NCBI GenBank assembly: GCA_964451325.1
Contig: CAYVHO010000009.1
Coordinates: 31,093 to 95,092, forward strand
DNA length: 64,000 bases
Source of the DNA: JAADHI01 sp964451325
GTDB lineage: Bacteria; Nitrospirota; Nitrospiria; SBBL01; JAADHI01
Reading direction: 5' to 3'
Shown: in pieces, positions 60,012 through 64,000 of the stretch
Numbering within the stretch: the first letter of the stretch is position 1
Layout of the letters: each line of letters begins with the position of its first letter
Notes under the pieces: generated by a model
What the model was told of the DNA's origin: nothing
The model's input: only the letters and a program-made list of their open reading frames with translations
Databases searched by the model: none
Made by a program: the position numbers and the translations under genes

Positions 60012-61361
60012 ATGTTGGGCATTGCGCTCTGGATGGCGCTTTGGTGGATGACGGAGTGCGTCCCGCTTGCCGTAACGGCACTTATCCCGCTGATCGCTTT
60101 TCCGCTAACGGGCATTGCGCCCGCCAAAGCAACGGCACCGCGTTATATGAGCAGCACCATCTTTTTGTTTATGGGTGGGTTTTTAATTGCTCAGGCCATG
60201 GAAAAAACGGGTCTACATCGTCGCATTGCCTTGTCTATTTTGTCTCGATGGCATGCAAGTCTCCTGCAAATCGTAGCGGGTTTTTCCTGTGCAACGGCAC
60301 TTCTTTCGATGTGGATCTCAAATACGGCCACAACAATGCTCATGCTGACGATTTCAATGGCAGTGATCTCTCGTCTTGAAACACAATTGAGTGCAAAAGA
60401 CCTCAAAGTTTTTACCAGCACCTTGCTTTTGTGTATTGCGTATTCAGCCAATATTGGCGGCATGGGGACACCTGTAGGCAGTCCACCCAACCTGATCTTT
60501 ATTGAAACGATGAATACACTTGCCCCAGATCGTACCCCTAGTTTTTTACAATGGATGATGATCGGGGTCCCCATGGTTATTTTGGGTCTGACCATCCTTT
60601 ATTTTTTTATGGGGCCTGGGCTTCGACATCTCTCCTGGTCGGGTTCAAAATTGGGTCCGATCAAAGATGAGATCTCGGATTTAGGGCCAATGTCAGGGCA
60701 AGAGCGCTATGTTGGGGCCGTTCTTTTTATGACGGCACTGGCCTGGATGACACGTCAGGGAATTCGTGCTGGGGATTTTGCGATACCCGGCTGGTCGTCG
60801 TTGTTGCCTTATCCCGGCGTGGATGACGGCACGGTAGCCATTTTTGCAGCCTTTCTGTTATTTGTGATCCCGATAAAGGATGCAAAACCACTTTTGCATA
60901 AAGAGGCCTTTACCCGTCTGCCCTGGCGGATTTTACTTTTATTTGGCGGTGGTTTTGCCATGGCAATGGGCATGCAACGCTCCGGGCTTTCTGCGGTCAT
61001 CGGAAACCAGATGGCTTTTTTAGGAGATGTCGGGCCTTTTTTTATGCTCTTGAGCATTGCTTTGATGATGACCTTTTTAACTGAGATTACGAGTAATACT
61101 GCGACCACACAGGTTATTTTGCCCATCTTAGGGGCGGTGGCCATTGGCAGCGGGCATGACGTGACTTTACTCTTGGTCACAGCCACGCTTTCGGCTTCTT
61201 GTGCCTTTATGTTGCCCGTCGCAACACCACCCAATGCCATCGTTTTTGGTACAGATCGTATCTCCATACAGACCATGATGCGATCCGGGATTCGACTCAA
61301 CCTTGTCATGGCTTTTGTGATTGTGCTGCTTGTGCTGGCGATTCGCACCCTTCTCCCCTGA
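60012..61361 (+). CDS. SLC13/DASS family anion transporter
   Basis: At least 449 residues. Family marks: LWMALWWMTECVPLAVTALI, FLIAQAMEKTGLHRRIAL, the Na+ and carboxylate-binding SNTATTMLMLTISMA and a second SNTATTQVILPILG, and ANIGGMGTPVGSPPN and PVATPPNAIVFG. It should move di- or tricarboxylates (or sulfate) with sodium across the inner membrane. ATG 60012 is the first standard start, but the open frame continues upstream to 59907 and encodes a clear extra helix (LILGPLLAFLIPFFVTI) that the family has. The true start is probably upstream and non-standard, with ATC 59922 a candidate. Confidence 0.85.
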   Translation: MLGIALWMALWWMTECVPLAVTALIPLIAFPLTGIAPAKATAPRYMSSTIFLFMGGFLIAQAMEKTGLHRRIALSILSRWHASLLQIVAGFSCATALLSMWISNTATTMLMLTISMAVISRLETQLSAKDLKVFTSTLLLCIAYSANIGGMGTPVGSPPNLIFIETMNTLAPDRTPSFLQWMMIGVPMVILGLTILYFFMGPGLRHLSWSGSKLGPIKDEISDLGPMSGQERYVGAVLFMTALAWMTRQGIRAGDFAIPGWSSLLPYPGVDDGTVAIFAAFLLFVIPIKDAKPLLHKEAFTRLPWRILLLFGGGFAMAMGMQRSGLSAVIGNQMAFLGDVGPFFMLLSIALMMTFLTEITSNTATTQVILPILGAVAIGSGHDVTLLLVTATLSASCAFMLPVATPPNAIVFGTDRISIQTMMRSGIRLNLVMAFVIVLLVLAIRTLLP

Positions 61362-62239
61362 TGATTCGGCCTGAAATGCTTAAAAAACGCAGGCAGGTAC
61401 TTGAGCGGCTTTTTCAGTCCCTGCCTGCGCGAAGCCGAATTGATGCCGATCCGATTGAAATTCCGCATCGTTATAAAGATCCCAGAGAAATCGAAATCGC
61501 TGGATTTGTTGCGGCTGTGCTTGCCTATGGTCGTGTGGACTTGTTTAAGGCCTGCGTTGATAAAATTTTGGCGCTTGCAGATTGTGGGCTTTACGATTAT
61601 TTAAAATATTTTAATGCCAAACGAGAACGGTCTCGATTTGAAGGAATCTATTATCGTTTTAATACGGCGCAGGACCTTTTTGATTTGATGCTTTTGATGA
61701 GTCGCGTCATCAAAGAATATCAAAGCATCGGCACCTTGTTTCAAAAGCTGTATCATCCAGAAGACCCCAATATCGGCCCGACACTTTCACGTTTTATTGC
61801 GATATTACGCGACATGCTTCCATCAAAACCCTCACGGGGCCTGTCTTATTTATTGCCCTCTCCCACATCCGGGAGCGCGTGTAAACGTCTAAACCTTTTT
61901 CTGCGTTGGATGATTCGTAAAGAAGAAGGTCTGGATTTTGGACTTTGGAAAACGATTTTGCCCGCAAAACTGGTCATCCCATTGGATACACATATTATCC
62001 GCATTTCCCAGTACCTGCAATTAAGCACCCGTAAAAGCCCCGATTGGAAAATGGCAGTCGAAATCACCGAAGCCCTGCGAAACTGTGATCCGGATGATCC
62101 GCTGAGGTATGATTTTTCCCTCTGCCATCTGGGTATTTCCGGAGCCTGCCCCATAAAACCGGAAGAAAAAAAATGCGGTGCTTGTGTTTTGCAAGAGATC
62201 TGTCTACAAGGGAAATCTTTTTTAGAATACAAACGCTAA
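61361..62239 (+). CDS. TIGR02757 (DUF2400) family protein
   Basis: A 292-residue protein. HRYKDPREIEIAGFVAAVLA, AYGRVDLF, LPSPTSGSACKRLNLFLRWM, LVIPLDTHIIRISQYL and the C-terminal Cys cluster (CHLGISGACPIKPEEKKCGACV) identify the family. The fold is related to HhH-GPD DNA glycosylases with an iron-sulfur site, but its substrate is unknown. ATG 61361 overlaps the transporter stop by one base. Confidence 0.9.
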   Translation: MIRPEMLKKRRQVLERLFQSLPARSRIDADPIEIPHRYKDPREIEIAGFVAAVLAYGRVDLFKACVDKILALADCGLYDYLKYFNAKRERSRFEGIYYRFNTAQDLFDLMLLMSRVIKEYQSIGTLFQKLYHPEDPNIGPTLSRFIAILRDMLPSKPSRGLSYLLPSPTSGSACKRLNLFLRWMIRKEEGLDFGLWKTILPAKLVIPLDTHIIRISQYLQLSTRKSPDWKMAVEITEALRNCDPDDPLRYDFSLCHLGISGACPIKPEEKKCGACVLQEICLQGKSFLEYKR

Positions 62240-62334
62240 CCCGCCCGCGCAAACGACCTCAAAACAAAATGAAAATAGAGTTGAGCCGATATGATGTTTT
62301 CATGCGTGAGCAATATCACATGGTATTCTCAATT

Positions 62335-62358
62335 TCAATCCCCCCAAATGAGGGGGGT
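62335..62358 (-). repeat. 24-bp palindromic intergenic repeat, copy 2
   Basis: The reverse complement of this segment matches 4442-4465 at 23 of 24 positions. It is again intergenic, between the TIGR02757 gene and the MarR group. The flanks beyond the 24 bases do not match. Confidence 0.7.
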
Positions 62359-62407
62359 ACTCTAAATCGGGTTATTATTTTAAGTGAGGATAGATTTTCA
62401 GATTCCA

Positions 62408-62439
62408 CCCCTAGGGATGACTGGGGGAACATTTTTTTT
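62408..62439 (+). terminator. Possible terminator of the preceding operon
   Basis: CCCC and GGGG arms around an 11-base loop, followed after a few bases by eight T (62432-62439). The stem is short. It would end the run that includes the TIGR02757 gene. Confidence 0.35.
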
Positions 62440-62441
62440 GC

Positions 62442-62470
62442 TTGCAATTAGTCCTAACACATACTATATT
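62442..62470 (+). promoter_or_regulatory. Promoter of marR-doxX
   Basis: TTGCAA at 62442-62447 and TATATT at 62465-62470 with a 17-base spacer, about 40 bases before the marR ATG. The first operator arm fills the spacer. Confidence 0.55.
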
Positions 62471-62494
62471 TACTTGATACGTGTTAGGACTAAT
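62447..62494 (+). promoter_or_regulatory. Probable MarR autoregulatory operator (paired palindromes)
   Basis: A perfect 14-base inverted repeat: ATTAGTCCTAACAC (62447-62460) and GTGTTAGGACTAAT (62481-62494), 20 bases apart. Each arm contains its own pseudo-palindrome TTAG-N2-CTAA, as expected for two dimer sites. One arm lies between -35 and -10 and the other just after the start of transcription, ideal for repression by the MarR protein encoded next. Confidence 0.7.
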
Positions 62495-62511
62495 TTCCTG
62501 GAGGCAATCTA

Positions 62512-62973
62512 ATGGAAAAAAGAAAAGACCCGAGTGAGGAGGCTTTTTTGAAAGTGCTTCGACCCTTGGTTGAAACTTATCGAGCGGTGATGCGTAAGGA
62601 TGATCAAAACATTCGCCGTTTGGGTTTAACGCAGGCTCAATTTGATGTGATCGTGGTGTTGGGTGATACAGAAGGCATGCCCTGTCATCGGATTACAGAA
62701 GAAACACTCTTGACAAAAGGGACCTTGACGGGCGTTTTGGATCGCCTGGAGATCAAAGGTTTGATTGAGCGCATGCCTTCAAAGCTAGACCGACGTAGCA
62801 CGACTGTTTGTTTAACCGTACGCGGTGCCGATTGTTTTGAACGTGTTTTTCCGGCACATATTGATTATCTAAAACCTTTTTTTGAAAGGGGCCTAAGTCC
62901 CTCAGAAATGCGGTCTTTACGTATATTACTGCTTAAACTCAAAAAAAACTTTGAATTGGAGGATGCAAAATGA
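62512..62973 (+). CDS. MarR family transcriptional regulator
   Basis: A 153-residue winged-helix regulator. LGLTQAQFDVIVVLGDTEGM, TEETLLTKGTLTGVLDRLEI and the wing MPSKLDRRSTTVCLTVRGAD are typical. Cys55, Cys102 and Cys110 (approximate) could sense oxidants. GGAGG is well placed before ATG 62512. It probably represses itself and doxX through the operator just upstream. ATGA overlap with doxX. Confidence 0.92.
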   Translation: MEKRKDPSEEAFLKVLRPLVETYRAVMRKDDQNIRRLGLTQAQFDVIVVLGDTEGMPCHRITEETLLTKGTLTGVLDRLEIKGLIERMPSKLDRRSTTVCLTVRGADCFERVFPAHIDYLKPFFERGLSPSEMRSLRILLLKLKKNFELEDAK

Positions 62974-63428
62974 AAAATTTTCTGAAAATGTTTCACACCG
63001 ATGCGAGCTACTCGAGTTTTATACTCCGTGTCATGATGGGTCTGATTATGTTTCCTCATGGGGCACAAAAGTTGTTTGGCTGGTTTGGGGGCCATGGATT
63101 TTCAGGCACAATGGGCTATTTTACGGACACAATGCACATTCCGGCCACCATCGCTTTTCTCGTAATTATAGGAGAATCTTTGGGTGCTTTGGCGTTGATC
63201 GCTGGTTTTTTGACGCGATTTTCAGCCGCAAGTCTTGCGGTGATTATGGTGGGTGCGATTATTTTATCTCATTGGACACACGGGTTTTTTATGAACTGGT
63301 TTGGGAAACAAAGTGGAGAAGGCTTTGAATTTCATCTCCTGGTCATTGCAATTTGTGCCGGATTGACCCTGACGGGGGGTGGAAAGTGGTCGATGGACAA
63401 AATGATTTTTGAAAAGCTTGGGACTTAG
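62970..63428 (+). CDS. DoxX family membrane protein
   Basis: A 152-residue four-helix inner-membrane protein: SSFILRVMMGLIMFPHGAQK, LFGWFGGHGF, IIGESLGALALIAGFLTRFS and HLLVIAICAGLTLTGGG. The family is linked to thiol-oxidant resistance and quinone-related redox chemistry. It overlaps marR by four bases, so it should be under MarR control. Confidence 0.93.
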   Translation: MKNFLKMFHTDASYSSFILRVMMGLIMFPHGAQKLFGWFGGHGFSGTMGYFTDTMHIPATIAFLVIIGESLGALALIAGFLTRFSAASLAVIMVGAIILSHWTHGFFMNWFGKQSGEGFEFHLLVIAICAGLTLTGGGKWSMDKMIFEKLGT

Positions 63429-63518
63429 CAGGAGAAATGTGGTACCAGTGATTCAATCCAGAACAGAGGCTGTTTTGATGCAAAATCCCAAGGGGATAAT
63501 GCGTCGACGGCCTTAAAT

Positions 63519-63923
63519 ATGTTGAACAATGTCTCGCATTTTTTAAGCGAAATAAAGATTCCGCCTTTGGCTATTGTCATTCTTGACCATCGTTCGAAAG
63601 TGAAGGCTGCCATTTGTAATGATGGGGTCGGTACACTTCGTTACGATATTGCGCTGGGGAAAGCTTCTAGGGCACTCGGTATGGGTTTTGGAACGCGACA
63701 GTTTCATGCTTTTGTGAAAGAAGGCCTCTTGCCTGAGATGTTTGCGAACTGTATCAATGGTGCTGCACAGGGACATTTTATCCCGCTGCCTGGGGGAGTC
63801 TTAATTTTGGATGAAAATCAGGCCATTATCGGTGCGGTCGGAATTTTCGGCGCAAACTCTGATCAGGACGAGGCTGTTGCAATACCCATGATAGAATCCG
63901 AAAATTTACACTCATCTCCCTGA
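63519..63923 (+). CDS. GlcG/HbpS family protein
   Basis: A 134-residue protein of the GlcG/HbpS fold: IPPLAIVILDHRSKVKAAI, ALGKASRALGMGFGTRQFHA, LPGGVLILDENQAIIGAVGI and ANSDQDEAVA. HbpS proteins bind haem and sense redox stress in actinobacteria; GlcG has no settled role. ATG 63519 has no good ribosome-binding site, and the frame upstream (about 25 codons, no start) continues a helix that would suit the family N-terminus, so the start is uncertain. It follows doxX by 90 bases. Confidence 0.75.
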   Translation: MLNNVSHFLSEIKIPPLAIVILDHRSKVKAAICNDGVGTLRYDIALGKASRALGMGFGTRQFHAFVKEGLLPEMFANCINGAAQGHFIPLPGGVLILDENQAIIGAVGIFGANSDQDEAVAIPMIESENLHSSP

Positions 63924-64000
63924 ATAAGTCGTAAATTTGATCCTATTAACCTAGCAATTAAATAGATCGATATTTTGATGTAAATTTGGTATACTGGCTG
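63924..64000 (+). other. AT-rich 3' edge of the window
   Basis: About 77 bases with no gene. TATACT near 63990 could be a -10 box for a gene outside the window. Nothing else is supported. Confidence 0.3.

Noticed and set aside
62173..62451. 92-codon open frame between the TIGR02757 gene and marR
   Set aside because: It overlaps the TIGR02757 3' end and runs through the palindromic repeat; the sequence has no protein-like features.
22433..63997. Shared GGTATRCT boxes at about 22431, 58311 and 63988
   Set aside because: Short, partly explained as ordinary -10 boxes, and no matching -35 elements; three copies in 64 kb can occur by chance.
1..64000. Search for a CRISPR array, prophage, intact insertion sequence or defence cluster
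   Set aside because: No regularly spaced repeats, transposase, integrase, phage structural genes or nuclease/helicase defence sets were found.

Overview
The window reads as one ordinary, gene-dense stretch of chromosome from a Gram-negative bacterium. The envelope genes show two membranes: an outer-membrane beta-barrel, several lipoprotein signals, FtsEX with an EnvC-like partner, and periplasmic HtrA and CtpA proteases. The gene order ffh-rpsP-khpA-rimM-trmD-rplS-rnhB-yraN, a CIRCE element in front of groESL and a CFI-box protein all suit a deltaproteobacterial-like or related uncultured lineage. That placement is inference: there is no rRNA here, and I saw no tRNA, CRISPR array, phage or intact insertion sequence.

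Layout. 1-10.8 kb: a secreted beta-helix protein coupled to an outer-membrane barrel, proS (minus), a large modular lipoprotein, a decayed membrane-protein fragment, an orphan HipA/YjjJ-type kinase and bioA. 10.9-16.5 kb: degP, then PIN/TRAM-ispD-ispF-cysE-mutY with overlapping ends. 16.6-22.9 kb: a diguanylate cyclase facing the SRP/ribosome/tRNA-modification operon. 23.0-27.3 kb: ftsE-ftsX-envC-ctpA (division and cell-wall hydrolysis). 27.4-32.9 kb: groES-groEL with promoter, CIRCE and terminator, then trxA, recN and a 2-hydroxyacid dehydrogenase. 32.9-37.5 kb: secreted proteins including an HExxH lipoprotein, a PilZ-type protein, and a LuxR-type regulator with a coiled-coil partner. 37.7-50.5 kb: smc (plus) converging on a long minus-strand run radC, small membrane protein, TPR protein, ExeA-like ATPase, coaE, galU, lon, thiL. 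50.7-53.6 kb: small accessory genes (zinc ribbons, lipoprotein, two VOC proteins, Dabb protein) and mogA. 53.7-62.2 kb: a tight moeA-rhodanese-ferredoxin-mtaB-miaB operon, a lipase-like hydrolase, a secreted protein, an SLC13 transporter and a TIGR02757 protein. 62.3-64 kb: a MarR-DoxX-HbpS group behind a paired-palindrome operator.

How it works together. Most genes are housekeeping: translation and protein targeting, protein quality control (GroESL, Lon, HtrA, CtpA), chromosome maintenance (Smc, RecN, MutY, RadC, RNase HII) and cofactors (biotin, isoprenoids, CoA, thiamine, molybdopterin). The cyclase and the PilZ protein point to c-di-GMP signalling. I found no clear new defence or biosynthetic system. 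The items most worth following are the moeA-rhodanese-ferredoxin-mtaB-miaB operon, the SLC13 gene whose first membrane helix lies upstream of any normal start codon, the interleaved inverted repeats before smc, the MarR operator, the ExeA-like/TPR pair, and a near-identical 24-bp palindrome present in two intergenic regions.
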